Shown in pieces: positions 39,733 to 49,321 of a DNA stretch of 64,000 nt. A program made the translations under genes and the position numbers. How positions within the stretch are numbered: position 1 is the stretch's first letter; each line of letters opens with the position of its first letter. The notes under the pieces are model-generated. The model made no database searches and had not been told where the DNA came from. It was given only the letters and a program-made list of their open reading frames with translations. Origin of the DNA: an uncultured Acetatifactor sp. (GTDB lineage Bacteria > Bacillota > Clostridia > Lachnospirales > Lachnospiraceae); NCBI GenBank assembly GCA_947595925.1, contig CANQEV010000003.1, forward strand, positions 23,187 to 87,186, written 5' to 3'.

Positions 39733-41145
39733 CTACTCTGTCATATCCTCCATGTCCGGAAGCCACTGTCCCGCTTTTCTCGCCCAGTCGGTGTCCGGGA
39801 ACAGTTCGATCACTCTATTATAGACTGCGGCCGCGTTCACCAGATCCTCATTACCCCGGTAAGCGTTGCCCAGATCCAGAAGCGCCTCCCCGTTGCTCGG
39901 GTCATAGTAAACCGCCTTCTCAAAATTCTCAATAGCCGCTTCAAAATCCTTGTTTCGGAAGAAAGTATATCCGGCGTCATGGTAATTCTTCGAGAGGTCC
40001 GGCCCGATCAGCTTCAGGAGGGAATCATACAGCCCGCGGAACTGCTCGGACATCTCTTCCAGATTCAGATTCGTCCGGATATCCTCCAACTTTTCCGCCG
40101 TCTGGTTCACATCCTGCGTGTCGAGATATACGGAAGCCGCGTCATAGAGCATGTCCATCATCTGCAGCCTGCCGTCCGTTCCCTCATATTCGTCCAGTTC
40201 CGCCTGAAGCTTCGTATTGGAATCCTCCAGCGTCTTGATCTGATTCTCCAGCTGCTGGATCTGATTGGTCCTGGAATCCAGCTGGCCCGCGATGGTATCC
40301 ACCCGGTTCTGGGCGTCCTCCTGGGCCATCCTCTGACTCGCCGGGAGAACCAGAAAATACATGGCCGCCGCGCCGATCACCAGGCCGATGATAATGTTCA
40401 GCACCGTAGAAAAACCGCTCCTCGTCCCGTCCGTAAGGCTAGCCGGCTGGATGATCACCTCGTTGTCATTCTGGTAGCGCACCGTTTCTTCCTTTTTGCG
40501 CCGGCGCTCGCTCTTCTCATTTTCGTCCGGAGCCAGCATCCGGTCCACTTCCTGAAGATAACGGAGCGCCTGGGTATTTCCACGGTCCACGTTCAGGGCC
40601 TTGTTCAATTCCTTCCGGGCCCGCTCCCAATCCTCGTTGTCTATATGCAGGAGCGCCAGCAAGAGACGCGCCTTCACGAATCTGGGACTTAGGGAAACCA
40701 CTTTTTTCAGCTGGATCACCGCCAGGTCCTGACTGCCCTGCCTGCAGTATTCCAGGGCCTGATTAAACTTCTTCATCGTCTGCCGGATATTGTCGTACCG
40801 GGAGGGATTGTTCTGGATCCGCTCAATATAATCGGAGGCCACGTTCTTCTTCGGCTCCACGTTCATGCTGAGTATCCACTCGCTCATGGCGGCGGTACAC
40901 TCTCCGATCTCATAATAGACCAGTCCCAGAAGGTTTCTGGCCTCCACATTTCTGCTGTTAAATTTCAGACTTTGTTCCAGACTGTCGATAGCGCCGGTGA
41001 GATCCCGGACTGAAGCCTTTTCCAGGCCCTCGTTATAATATCGATTGGAGAGAGCCAGGATCTTTTTATACAACCCCACGTCCGCGCCGCAGGCGGTGCA
41101 GAAATCCTTCTCCGACAGCTGGCATCCACATTGGTAACAAACCAT
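39733..41145 (-). CDS. Zinc-ribbon TPR membrane protein
   Basis: 470 aa. Zinc ribbon at 1-22 (CYQCGCQL ... CTACG), TPR repeats at about 35-205, a basic patch (ERRRKKEE), one membrane helix (about 248-270), a coiled coil (285-325), then more TPRs (about 385-465: AGYTFFRNKDFEAAIENFEKAVYYDPSNGEALLDLGNAYRG). Common in Lachnospiraceae next to folC. The function is unknown; the TPRs on both sides of the membrane suggest a scaffold. Confidence 0.75.
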   Translation of the reverse strand: MVCYQCGCQLSEKDFCTACGADVGLYKKILALSNRYYNEGLEKASVRDLTGAIDSLEQSLKFNSRNVEARNLLGLVYYEIGECTAAMSEWILSMNVEPKKNVASDYIERIQNNPSRYDNIRQTMKKFNQALEYCRQGSQDLAVIQLKKVVSLSPRFVKARLLLALLHIDNEDWERARKELNKALNVDRGNTQALRYLQEVDRMLAPDENEKSERRRKKEETVRYQNDNEVIIQPASLTDGTRSGFSTVLNIIIGLVIGAAAMYFLVLPASQRMAQEDAQNRVDTIAGQLDSRTNQIQQLENQIKTLEDSNTKLQAELDEYEGTDGRLQMMDMLYDAASVYLDTQDVNQTAEKLEDIRTNLNLEEMSEQFRGLYDSLLKLIGPDLSKNYHDAGYTFFRNKDFEAAIENFEKAVYYDPSNGEALLDLGNAYRGNEDLVNAAAVYNRVIELFPDTDWARKAGQWLPDMEDMTE

Positions 41146-41156
41146 GCCGATTCCTC

Positions 41157-41306
41157 CTAGCTCTCCGGCTCTTCTTCCTTTTTCACGAACATCTGCTCAA
41201 AAATCCCCGCGATATCCGTGGCGCTGTGATTATAAATCTCATCCTGAATCTCCTCCACCTCAGTGCTGGGGTGGAACTTCTTAAGTTCTTCCTCGAAATT
41301 GATCAT
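41157..41306 (-). CDS. Small acidic protein between folC and TPR gene
   Basis: 49 aa, starting MINFEEELKKFHPSTEVEEI, with ribosome site AGGAG-type before ATG 41306. Acidic and helical, ending EEEPES. It fills the 162-bp gap and is followed at once by GGAGG and the TPR gene. Short proteins of this kind are conserved at this place in related genomes as far as I recall. No function is known. Confidence 0.6.
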   Translation of the reverse strand: MINFEEELKKFHPSTEVEEIQDEIYNHSATDIAGIFEQMFVKKEEEPES

Positions 41307-41307
41307 T

Positions 41308-42630
41308 TCAACCGACTCCTAAATATGCTTTCACTTCTCCTGCCAGATACAGACTTCCGGCAATGTATATCTGCGTGTCCGGCTCCTTTTCCTGAAGCAG
41401 CGTCTCAAGCGCCTCCGGCGTGTCCCGGAAACTGCGGATCACAGGGCATGCAGGCGTCAGACCAGGTCTTTTTTCAACTAGTTCTCTCGTCAAGTCCTCC
41501 AAAGTCTCCATCTGCGCCGCCCGGCCGGAGTGCAGCGCCGTCAGGCAGATCGTCCCAAACAGCCGGGAATCCAAAATCCTTCCCAGCATTTTTTCATAAG
41601 CCTTGTCCCTCACCGCGGAAAAAAGAAGAAGTCTTTTCCCCTTCCAACCGTCCGCGGCCACTGTCTCCAGGAACGCCCGCACCCCGTCCTCGTTATGGGC
41701 TCCATCCACATAGACGCCCGGACGGACCTCTTCCATCCTCGCCGGCCAGAAGCACTTTTTCACGCCCTCCCGGATCTGCCGGGCCGTAACCGTCCTGCCC
41801 TGATCCAGTTCTTCCAGAGCCCGGACGGCGAGCGCCGCGTTTTCCATCTGATATCTCGCGGTCGTCCTCAAAGTAAGGCTAATATCATTATAATACCGAC
41901 TGTGCAAAGAAAAATCAATGTTTTTATTCTTAAAATTTAAGAAGGAATAGTCTTTTTTCGACACCGGATGCGAAATTGCGCCAACTTTTTCCGCCATTTC
42001 GTCAAAAACCGCGCTTACGCTTTTCGAAGTCTCCGTATATACCACCGGTACTCCCGGGGCGATGATCCCCGCCTTTTCCCAGGCGATCTTTTCCGGGGTA
42101 TCCCCCAGGTACTCCACATGATCCAGGCTGATCCGGGTAATCACGGCCAGTTCCTTATGGGACACGGAGTTCGTGGCGTCCAGCCTGCCTCCCAGACCAG
42201 TCTCCAGGATCACAAAATCCGGCTCTGCCTCCCGGAACAAGAGCATGGCCATAAAAAACAGATACTCAAAAAAAGTCGGATGGTACAGGCCGGGAATCAG
42301 GTCGTAGACTTGGAGAAAGGCCCGCAGGAAGCTTTCCCTGTCCGCCATCTCCCCCCGGATCAGAAACCTCTCCCTCACGTCCACAAGATGCGGGGAGGTG
42401 AAGACGCAGACGGCATATCCCGCCTCCTCCAGCATGTACCGCAGGTACGCGCACACGCTGCCCTTGCCGTTGGTCCCCGCCACATGGATGATCTTAAAAT
42501 CCTTGTCGGGACTGCCCAGACGCTCTAAAAACGTCCGGGTGTCCTCCATGGTGTTTTTTGTCGTAAAGCGGGGAATATCCAGAAGATATTCCACCGCCTG
42601 TTCATATGTTGTGATATTCTGTCTGTTCAT
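41308..42630 (-). CDS. folC: Folylpolyglutamate / dihydrofolate synthase
   Basis: 440 aa Mur-ligase-type enzyme. P-loop HVAGTNGKGSVCAYL near 46, TSPHLVDVRERF, and ETGLGGRLDATN with the second ATP site residues. It adds glutamate to folates, and in the bifunctional form also makes dihydrofolate. It follows valS by 7 bp, the usual Firmicutes valS-folC order. Confidence 0.95.
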   Translation of the reverse strand: MNRQNITTYEQAVEYLLDIPRFTTKNTMEDTRTFLERLGSPDKDFKIIHVAGTNGKGSVCAYLRYMLEEAGYAVCVFTSPHLVDVRERFLIRGEMADRESFLRAFLQVYDLIPGLYHPTFFEYLFFMAMLLFREAEPDFVILETGLGGRLDATNSVSHKELAVITRISLDHVEYLGDTPEKIAWEKAGIIAPGVPVVYTETSKSVSAVFDEMAEKVGAISHPVSKKDYSFLNFKNKNIDFSLHSRYYNDISLTLRTTARYQMENAALAVRALEELDQGRTVTARQIREGVKKCFWPARMEEVRPGVYVDGAHNEDGVRAFLETVAADGWKGKRLLLFSAVRDKAYEKMLGRILDSRLFGTICLTALHSGRAAQMETLEDLTRELVEKRPGLTPACPVIRSFRDTPEALETLLQEKEPDTQIYIAGSLYLAGEVKAYLGVG

Positions 42631-42637
42631 AATAGGA

Positions 42638-45298
42638 TTACTTCAGCTGCGCCAGCCGTGTTTCTACCTGCTCCATCATCCGGGTGTACCTTGCCAGTTT
42701 CTCCTTCTCCTGGGCGACCTTTTCTTCCGGCGCTTTGGAAAGGAATCTCTCGTTGGAGAGCATGCCGTTGACCCGGGCGAGTTCCCCTTCCAGACGGCTC
42801 TTTTCTTTCTCCAGCCGCTGGATCTCCTGTGCAATGTCCACCAGCTCCGCAAAGGGGATGTAGAGCGTAGCGCCGGGGATCACCACGGAAACCGCGTCCT
42901 TCTCGATCCCGGTCTTATCCTCCTGGATCTCGACTTCGCTGGCATTTGCCAAAGACGCAAAGAACAGTTTTCCCTCCGCAAAGGTATTCCGGATGCCCAG
43001 GTCTGTGCTGACAACGTACACTCCCGCCTTCCTGCCGGGCGCCACGTTCATCTCGCTGCGGATGTTCCGGATCCCCCGGACAGCTTCCTTCAGGATCTCG
43101 ATGTCCTTCTCTTCCTTTTCGTAGACCCTGCTTTCCGAAAAGACGGGCCAGCTGCTGATCATGATGGACTCTTCTTCCGTCTGCAGCGTGCAGAAGATCT
43201 CCTCGGTGATAAAGGGCATATAGGGGTGCAGAAGCTTCAGGGCGTCGATGAGGACGCTCTTCAGGGTCCAGAGAGCCGCGTTCCTGCTTTCAGCGTCGTC
43301 ACTGTTATAGAGACGGGGCTTCACCATCTCGATATACCAGTCGCAGAACTCATCCCAGATAAAATCATAGACCTTCTGCACGGCGATGCCCAGTTCAAAA
43401 CTCTCCATGTTCTCCGTCACGTCTTTCACCAGCGTGTTGAGTTTCGACAGGATCCACTTGTCCACGGGCTGCAGTTCTCCCGCCCCTGGCTCCGTGACAT
43501 TCTTCCCCTCCATGTTCATCAGGATAAAGCGGGAGGCGTTCCACACTTTATTTGCAAAGTTGCGGGAGTTCTCCACCCTCTCATAATAGAAACGCATGTC
43601 GTTTCCGGGGGCGTTTCCCGTGATCAGCGTCAGACGCAGGGCGTCCGCGCCGTACTTGTCGATGATCTCCAGGGGATCGATGCCGTTGCCCAGGGACTTC
43701 GACATCTTCCGGCCCTGGCTGTCCCGGACCAATCCATGGAACAAAACGGTGTGGAAGGGCTTCTCCCCCATGTGCTCATACCCGGAAAAGATCATCCGGA
43801 TCACCCAGAAGAAGATGATGTCATATCCCGTCACAAGGACGTCCGTGGGATAAAAATAATCCAGATCTTCCGTCTTCTCCGGCCATCCCAGGGTCTCAAA
43901 GGGCCACAGCGCGGAGGAGAACCAGGTGTCCAGCGTGTCGGGATCCTGGGTGATATGAGTGCCGCCGCACTTCGGACACATCTTCGGCATCTCCCGGGCC
44001 ACCGTGACCTCCCCGCAGTCGCCGCAGTAATAGGCGGGGATCCTGTGCCCCCACCAGAGCTGGCGGCTGATGCACCAGTCCCGGATATTGTCCGTCCAGT
44101 TGTAGTAGATCTTTTCCATGCGGTCGGGGATCAGACGGATGGAACCATTCTTCACGGCCTCTACGGCAGGTTTGATCAGCTCCTCCATCCGGACGAACCA
44201 CTGCTCCTTCACCAGGGGCTCCACGGTGGTCTTACAGCGGTCGTGGGTCCCCACGTTATGGGTGTAATCCTCGATCTTCACGAGAAGCCCCTGCCGGTCC
44301 AGTTCCTCCACGATGGCCTTCCTCGCCTCATAGCGGTCCATCCCGGCGTACTTCCCGCCGTTTTCGTTGATGGTCGCGTCGTCGTTCATGATGTTGATGA
44401 CGGGCAGATCATGCCGCTTTCCCACCTCGAAGTCGTTGGGGTCGTGGGCGGGGGTAATCTTCACCACGCCGGTGCCGAACTCCCGGTCCACGTAGGTGTC
44501 CGTCACCACCGGGATCACACGGTTCACGATGGGCAGCAGTACGCTCCTGCCGATCAGGTGCGCATAGCGCTCGTCCTCGGGGTGAATGGCCACGGCGGTA
44601 TCCCCCAGCATGGTCTCCGGCCGGGTGGTGGCAAAGGTCAGAAACTCCGTGTCGCTGGGCGTGCCGTCCTCTCTCATCACCGGGTACTTGATGTGCCAGA
44701 GATGGCCAGCCTGCTCCTGATACTCCACCTCCGCGTCGGAGATGGAGGTATTGCACACGGGACACCAGTTGACGATCCGGGCGCCCTTGTAAATATAGCC
44801 TTTTTCATGCATCTTTACAAAGACTTCCGTTACGGCCTTGTTGCAGCCCTCGTCCATGGTGAAGCGCTCCCGGTCCCAATCGCAGGAGGAGCCCAGCTTT
44901 TTTAACTGGGAGATGATCCTTCCGCCGTACTCCTTCTTCCAGTCCCAGGCTCTCTCCAAAAATTTCTCCCTGCCGAGATCATGCTTGTCGATGCCTTCCC
45001 CTTTCAGCTTCTCGATGATCTTCACCTCCGTGGCGATGGAGGCGTGGTCCGTCCCGGGCTGCCAGAGGGCGTTGTAGCCCTGCATCCTCTTAAAGCGGAT
45101 CAGAATGTCCTGCATGGTGTTGTCCAGGGCGTGACCCATGTGGAGCTGGCCTGTGATATTTGGGGGCGGGATCACGATGGTGAAGGGTTTTCTCGAGCGG
45201 TCCACCTCCGCGTGAAAATATTTTTTGTCAAGCCATTTCTGATACAGCCTGTCTTCAATCCCCTTGGGATCGTAAGTCTTCGCCAATTCTCTGCTCAT
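42638..45298 (-). CDS. valS: Valyl-tRNA synthetase
   Basis: 886 aa from ATG 45298 behind AAGGAGA (the frame opens at 45400, inside the leader terminator). Class I synthetase with HIGH as LHMGH, editing domain ([19 protein letters not shown]), KMSKS in [11 protein letters not shown], anticodon-binding domain, and C-terminal coiled coil ([16 protein letters not shown]). Charges tRNA-Val. Controlled by the upstream T-box. Confidence 0.97.
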   Translation of the reverse strand: MSRELAKTYDPKGIEDRLYQKWLDKKYFHAEVDRSRKPFTIVIPPPNITGQLHMGHALDNTMQDILIRFKRMQGYNALWQPGTDHASIATEVKIIEKLKGEGIDKHDLGREKFLERAWDWKKEYGGRIISQLKKLGSSCDWDRERFTMDEGCNKAVTEVFVKMHEKGYIYKGARIVNWCPVCNTSISDAEVEYQEQAGHLWHIKYPVMREDGTPSDTEFLTFATTRPETMLGDTAVAIHPEDERYAHLIGRSVLLPIVNRVIPVVTDTYVDREFGTGVVKITPAHDPNDFEVGKRHDLPVINIMNDDATINENGGKYAGMDRYEARKAIVEELDRQGLLVKIEDYTHNVGTHDRCKTTVEPLVKEQWFVRMEELIKPAVEAVKNGSIRLIPDRMEKIYYNWTDNIRDWCISRQLWWGHRIPAYYCGDCGEVTVAREMPKMCPKCGGTHITQDPDTLDTWFSSALWPFETLGWPEKTEDLDYFYPTDVLVTGYDIIFFWVIRMIFSGYEHMGEKPFHTVLFHGLVRDSQGRKMSKSLGNGIDPLEIIDKYGADALRLTLITGNAPGNDMRFYYERVENSRNFANKVWNASRFILMNMEGKNVTEPGAGELQPVDKWILSKLNTLVKDVTENMESFELGIAVQKVYDFIWDEFCDWYIEMVKPRLYNSDDAESRNAALWTLKSVLIDALKLLHPYMPFITEEIFCTLQTEEESIMISSWPVFSESRVYEKEEKDIEILKEAVRGIRNIRSEMNVAPGRKAGVYVVSTDLGIRNTFAEGKLFFASLANASEVEIQEDKTGIEKDAVSVVIPGATLYIPFAELVDIAQEIQRLEKEKSRLEGELARVNGMLSNERFLSKAPEEKVAQEKEKLARYTRMMEQVETRLAQLK

Positions 45299-45345
45299 AG
45301 CGCTTCTCCTTTTCTGATTTCCTGTCTGCACAGCTTCTTCTCCAC

Positions 45346-45381
45346 AAAAAAACCCTCCGCAGATCTCTGATCTGCAAAGGG
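45346..45381 (-). terminator. T-box leader terminator
   Basis: CCCTTTGCAGATC/GATCTGCGGAGGG on the minus strand, then seven T. Confidence 0.85.
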
Positions 45382-45677
45382 CGTATATACGCGGTACCAC
45401 CTTTGTTCGAGAGGGCCTCGCAGCCCGCTCCTCACAGACTTCTCCTTACCGCCGTGCAGCGTGCGGTCATTCCAAAGCCTTATCCTGTAACGGGGATCAT
45501 CCGTGAAAGCCTAACTGACCGCCCTCCGGCGGACCCTTCTCAGCTTTCCGGCTCCGAAGCTACCTTCCGTCTTCCTGTCCCGAAACGCTCTCGCAGCGCC
45601 CGATCCCGGGCAAGCGCCTTCTCTGGCGGGGGGATCAACGTACTCCTCTTCCTCACAGCCTTTTCGAATATAGTGAA
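45346..45677 (-). promoter_or_regulatory. T-box riboswitch of valS
   Basis: A leader of about 330 nt. The 5' end has GAGGAAGAGGAGTACG (the AGTA-type stem I start), and the T-box GGTGGTACCGCG sits at 45390-45401 on the minus strand, just before the terminator. Binding of uncharged tRNA-Val allows read-through into valS. I did not resolve the specifier codon by hand. Confidence 0.9.
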
Positions 45678-45706
45678 ACTATACCGCCGGTAGAAAAAAA
45701 TGTCAA
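45678..45706 (-). promoter_or_regulatory. valS promoter
   Basis: Minus strand TTGACA (45701-45706), 17-bp spacer, TATAGT (45678-45683). Confidence 0.75.
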
Positions 45707-45726
45707 GTGAAATCTTTGTGCGTGCC

Positions 45727-47640
45727 CTATTTCTCATCCTTGGCGTGGACCTGCCTCTTGATCTCATACATGAGTCCGTCGGCCTCCCGGATATAGTCCT
45801 GAAGCGCCAGGTCCTGATCCGGATCCGTGAGCACATAGCCGCAGCTCACGGAGATGCGGTATCTCCTGGTCCCGTCCCCGTTCTTGCGGTCCAGGTAATC
45901 CAGGATATTCTGCTTAACCTCTTCCGCCTCCGTCTGATCGCAGTCCGTCGCTATGATCAGGAACTCATCGCCGCCGAACCGGATGGCGATCCAGTCGTCC
46001 CGGATGATTTTTTTGATGGAATCCGCCACGGTCTTAATGGCGTTGTCACCGTTAATGTGTCCGTACACATCATTGATCTTCTTCATATAGTTGATGTCCA
46101 CAAACATCACCATCAGGGTAGAGTGATTTCTCTGACAATTCTCATACAGAGGAAGCGCCTTATCCTCATAGCCGAAACGGTTGAACAGACCGGTCATGGG
46201 ATCCTTGTCATACAGCTGGGTCAGTTTCCGGTTCACCGCGTCCAGACGCAGATTGGTCCGCAGGTTCTTTAGCGCCTGCTGAAGCCTCTCCAGATAGGAA
46301 TAGAGCATATTCCCCTTCAGGATCAGGGCCTGGTCCTTGAATACGACATAGCCGTAGGGATATCGGCCGAAGTGCAGGGGGAGGAAATAATAGACATGCT
46401 GACTCCCCTCTTCCCTTTCATACCCCGGCACAAGGTTTTCCCTGTCCACTTTGTACCCGTGACGATGCACCCCATCCTTCAGGGATACGGCGACCTCCAG
46501 TTTCTTGTCCTGACCCTGTTCGAGAAGCTCCTCTTCATTCGCCATCACGTTCTGAAAATAGAGGGCGCTCAGGATCATGCTGAATTCCTCTCCCTCAAAC
46601 ATATGGTTCTTCTCGTAAAACTGCCGCAGCTTCTCCTTCAGGGAATCGTAATCCCAAGCGCTGGAGACATAATAGAGCTGCAGGATCCTCTCGTGCTGAT
46701 CCAGCAGATCGTTCCTCAGAGAATTCAGGTAAGAATTTCCACAATACTCTTTTCGCTGCGCCACACAGCGGGGATTATCCAGACATCCGCAGCTCTCCGC
46801 GACCACCGCGCGGGTGGGCACCTTTATCTTGACCGCTTTCCCCTCCTCTGCGTCAGTCCCGTCCCAGAGGATCCGGCAGCACTCATAGCCGATTCTCTCG
46901 TAATCCTGTGCCACGGAAGTAAGCGCGGGATAAAAGATCCTTCCATCGTTCATCCAGTCGAAACCCGTGACGGCCACGTCCTCCGGGACCCGGTACCCCT
47001 GGTTTCGGAGCTCCGACGCCGCCGACAGCGCCATATAGTCATTGGCGCAGATGAGGACGTCCGGCAGGCCCTTTTCGGATCTGACAATCTGATCCACCAC
47101 AAGGATCGTTTTCTCATATCCCCATTCCCCATAAAAGATGTCTTCGGGATCCAGATTCAGCCCATGGCTTTCCAGCACTTCCTTCGTGACGCGGAGCCGC
47201 TCGACGCTGTCCACGTGATCCGGCGTTCCTCCGATAAACGCCGCCCTTTTGATCCGATGTTCCTCAACCAGGTGCGTCACCAGCTCACGCATCCCCGCCT
47301 CGTTGTCCACGCATACGCAGGGGATCCCCTCCATCTCCTTCCCGATGCTCACTACGGGAACCCCGTTTTCCCTGGCCAGACGGCACAGGGTTTCAGCTGT
47401 CTCATCGGAATTCAGCATGGTGGAAAAAACGATCGCCCCGTCATAGCCCCGGATATCGCTCAGCCCATAGATGGCAAGTTCCCCCGCGTTGATATCCCCA
47501 TGCTCGCTGTAAGCCGCATGACTCATAAAGACAAAGATATCAAAATCTTCTTTTTCCGCATACTTCTGAATGCCATCTATGGCGGCATACAAGGATTCCC
47601 TGCTCCAGCCATTTGCATATACCGCTAATTTTTTCTTCAT
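45727..47640 (-). CDS. PBP1-like sensor fused to diguanylate cyclase
   Basis: 637 aa. Residues 1 to about 290 are a LacI/PBP1-type sugar-binding fold (AAIDGIQKYAEKEDFDIFVF, GYDGAIVFS, VPVVSIGKE, VCANDYMALSAASELRNQG, VAVTGFDWM), without the usual LacI HTH. A Cys-rich joint (CGCLDNPRC) and a helical linker follow, then a GGDEF domain (about 465-637) with DPMTGLFNR and RFGGDEF intact. No signal peptide, so it should sense a cytoplasmic ligand, perhaps a sugar, and make c-di-GMP. It lies 41 bp after the GH51 gene on the same strand. Confidence 0.85.
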   Translation of the reverse strand: MKKKLAVYANGWSRESLYAAIDGIQKYAEKEDFDIFVFMSHAAYSEHGDINAGELAIYGLSDIRGYDGAIVFSTMLNSDETAETLCRLARENGVPVVSIGKEMEGIPCVCVDNEAGMRELVTHLVEEHRIKRAAFIGGTPDHVDSVERLRVTKEVLESHGLNLDPEDIFYGEWGYEKTILVVDQIVRSEKGLPDVLICANDYMALSAASELRNQGYRVPEDVAVTGFDWMNDGRIFYPALTSVAQDYERIGYECCRILWDGTDAEEGKAVKIKVPTRAVVAESCGCLDNPRCVAQRKEYCGNSYLNSLRNDLLDQHERILQLYYVSSAWDYDSLKEKLRQFYEKNHMFEGEEFSMILSALYFQNVMANEEELLEQGQDKKLEVAVSLKDGVHRHGYKVDRENLVPGYEREEGSQHVYYFLPLHFGRYPYGYVVFKDQALILKGNMLYSYLERLQQALKNLRTNLRLDAVNRKLTQLYDKDPMTGLFNRFGYEDKALPLYENCQRNHSTLMVMFVDINYMKKINDVYGHINGDNAIKTVADSIKKIIRDDWIAIRFGGDEFLIIATDCDQTEAEEVKQNILDYLDRKNGDGTRRYRISVSCGYVLTDPDQDLALQDYIREADGLMYEIKRQVHAKDEK

Positions 47641-47681
47641 CTCTCTTCCCCGATCAACTTTTCAAGATTGTCTGTAAAGAG

Positions 47682-49280
47682 TTATTTCTGAAACACAAAC
47701 ACGTTCCAGGAAAGGGGGCTTACATGTGCCTGCAGAACGCCCTCCGCGAACGCGTCCCCCTCCTTTGCCGCAGGGACGATATTCTCCGGTTCCTCATAAC
47801 GGTTCTTCAGCGTCAGATCGCCGTTTGCGATCTCCAGATGCGTTTGGAACCGGAAACCTTCAAAACCTTTGATATCTATGTTTAAGGGGTACTCCTGCTC
47901 CTCGTTCCGGTTGATCACGAATACCGTCAGCCGCTCCTGTTCCTGATCCCAGGCAGCGGCGGAGTCAACATAGTTCAGCCCCTCTTTTCCCGTGTACTGG
48001 GAAGTATCGTCAATGGCGTACCCCGGCAGGTCGAAAGTCTCGCCCTGCACATGGACCCTCATGGAGGTTCCACGGGCGTACTCCATCAGTTCCGTCAGCG
48101 CATAGTAGGAAGCGGATCTCCAGACATGGTCGTGATTTGAGCTGCAAAGCGCCGCCAGTCCTCCGGTCATACAGCCGATCTTCACCCGGTCCGCATGGCG
48201 CAGGAACGCCAGCTGGATGGACGCCATGGAGAGCATCTGCAGGAGGTCTCCGCCGGGGAACTCCCTCTCCGGCATGTGGTCCGGATCATGGAGGATATAT
48301 TTCCTCTCCGGGTCAAAGCGATAATGGGTCCGCGCCATATTGTGTATGCCGTACCCCGGATGCAGGGGGACATTGGGCCGGATCATCGCGCCGTATTCGT
48401 CAAAGGACAGCATGATCTTTTTCGGGGACCGGCACTTCGCCCCCACAAGGTCGCACATGGCGATCTCCGTATTAATAAAATCCTCATAATAGGCGCTGCC
48501 GCCCAGCAGGGCCTTCACGTCCCCGGGAGGCGCGCTGTGATAATGGTGCATCGAGATGTAGTCCACCGTCTCGTAACATTCCTGAAGCACCGTCTCCTCC
48601 CAGGAGGGGTAATGATCCATAAAGGGCGCGGAGGAAGCGCATACCGCGGTCTCAATCGAGGCGTCGATCCATTTCATGGCCTTGGAGACCTCGTTGCAGC
48701 GCACCCCGTATCCCCGGGGATCCTTTTCCCAGGAACCCAGCTGCCAGGGGCCGTCCATCTCGTTTCCCAGATACCAGGTTTTCACGCCGTAGGGCTTCTC
48801 ATGGCCATACTTTCTGCGGAGGTCGGACCAGTAGGTTCCTCCCTCGTGATTGGTGTACTCCACGAGATCCATGGCGTCCTGCATCGTGCCGGTGCCGAGA
48901 TTTACCGTGTAAAGCGCTTCCGTGCCGACCTTCTCCGCCCACTGCAGATACTCGTCGTGCCCCACCTCGTTCGTGATGTACTGGTACCAGGCGGGATCCA
49001 GATGCACTTTTCTCTCATTCTTTGGCCCGATGGAGTCCTTCCACTGCCAGGCCGACACATAATTCCCGCCGGGCAGCCTCACCGCCGGCAGGGCGGTTCC
49101 TTTCAGCGCCTCGATAAAGTCCCCGCGGAATCCCTGTTCATCCGCAGTGGGATGCTTTGGATTATACATGGTTCCGTTTACCATCGTTCCGATGGGCTCC
49201 AGGAACGCGCTGAACAATCTTGGTGAGATCTCCCCAATGGGAAAGGAAGGATGTATTGTTATCTTCGCTGTCTGTGCCAT
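47682..49280 (-). CDS. Alpha-L-arabinofuranosidase (GH51)
   Basis: 532 aa, no signal peptide. LRLPGG-like AVRLPGGNYVSAWQWKDSIGP, acid/base Glu in WYLGNEMDGPWQ, and nucleophile Glu in MLSFDEYGAM mark clan GH-A GH51. It removes arabinose side groups from arabinoxylan or arabinan oligosaccharides inside the cell. The start follows GGGGGAAAA. It is probably co-transcribed with the downstream PBP1-GGDEF gene. Confidence 0.88.
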   Translation of the reverse strand: MAQTAKITIHPSFPIGEISPRLFSAFLEPIGTMVNGTMYNPKHPTADEQGFRGDFIEALKGTALPAVRLPGGNYVSAWQWKDSIGPKNERKVHLDPAWYQYITNEVGHDEYLQWAEKVGTEALYTVNLGTGTMQDAMDLVEYTNHEGGTYWSDLRRKYGHEKPYGVKTWYLGNEMDGPWQLGSWEKDPRGYGVRCNEVSKAMKWIDASIETAVCASSAPFMDHYPSWEETVLQECYETVDYISMHHYHSAPPGDVKALLGGSAYYEDFINTEIAMCDLVGAKCRSPKKIMLSFDEYGAMIRPNVPLHPGYGIHNMARTHYRFDPERKYILHDPDHMPEREFPGGDLLQMLSMASIQLAFLRHADRVKIGCMTGGLAALCSSNHDHVWRSASYYALTELMEYARGTSMRVHVQGETFDLPGYAIDDTSQYTGKEGLNYVDSAAAWDQEQERLTVFVINRNEEQEYPLNIDIKGFEGFRFQTHLEIANGDLTLKNRYEEPENIVPAAKEGDAFAEGVLQAHVSPLSWNVFVFQK

Positions 49281-49321
49281 ATTTTTTCCCCCGTATTTTT
49301 AATAATTGCCATGCAGGATAA

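Noticed and set aside
42398..44905. 835-aa open frame on the plus strand opposite valS
   Set aside because: It is a shadow of the GC-rich valS gene. It has no recognisable domains, and valS is unambiguous.
45540..45836. 98-aa minus-strand frame
   Set aside because: It covers the valS promoter and T-box leader, and its start lies inside the downstream signalling gene.
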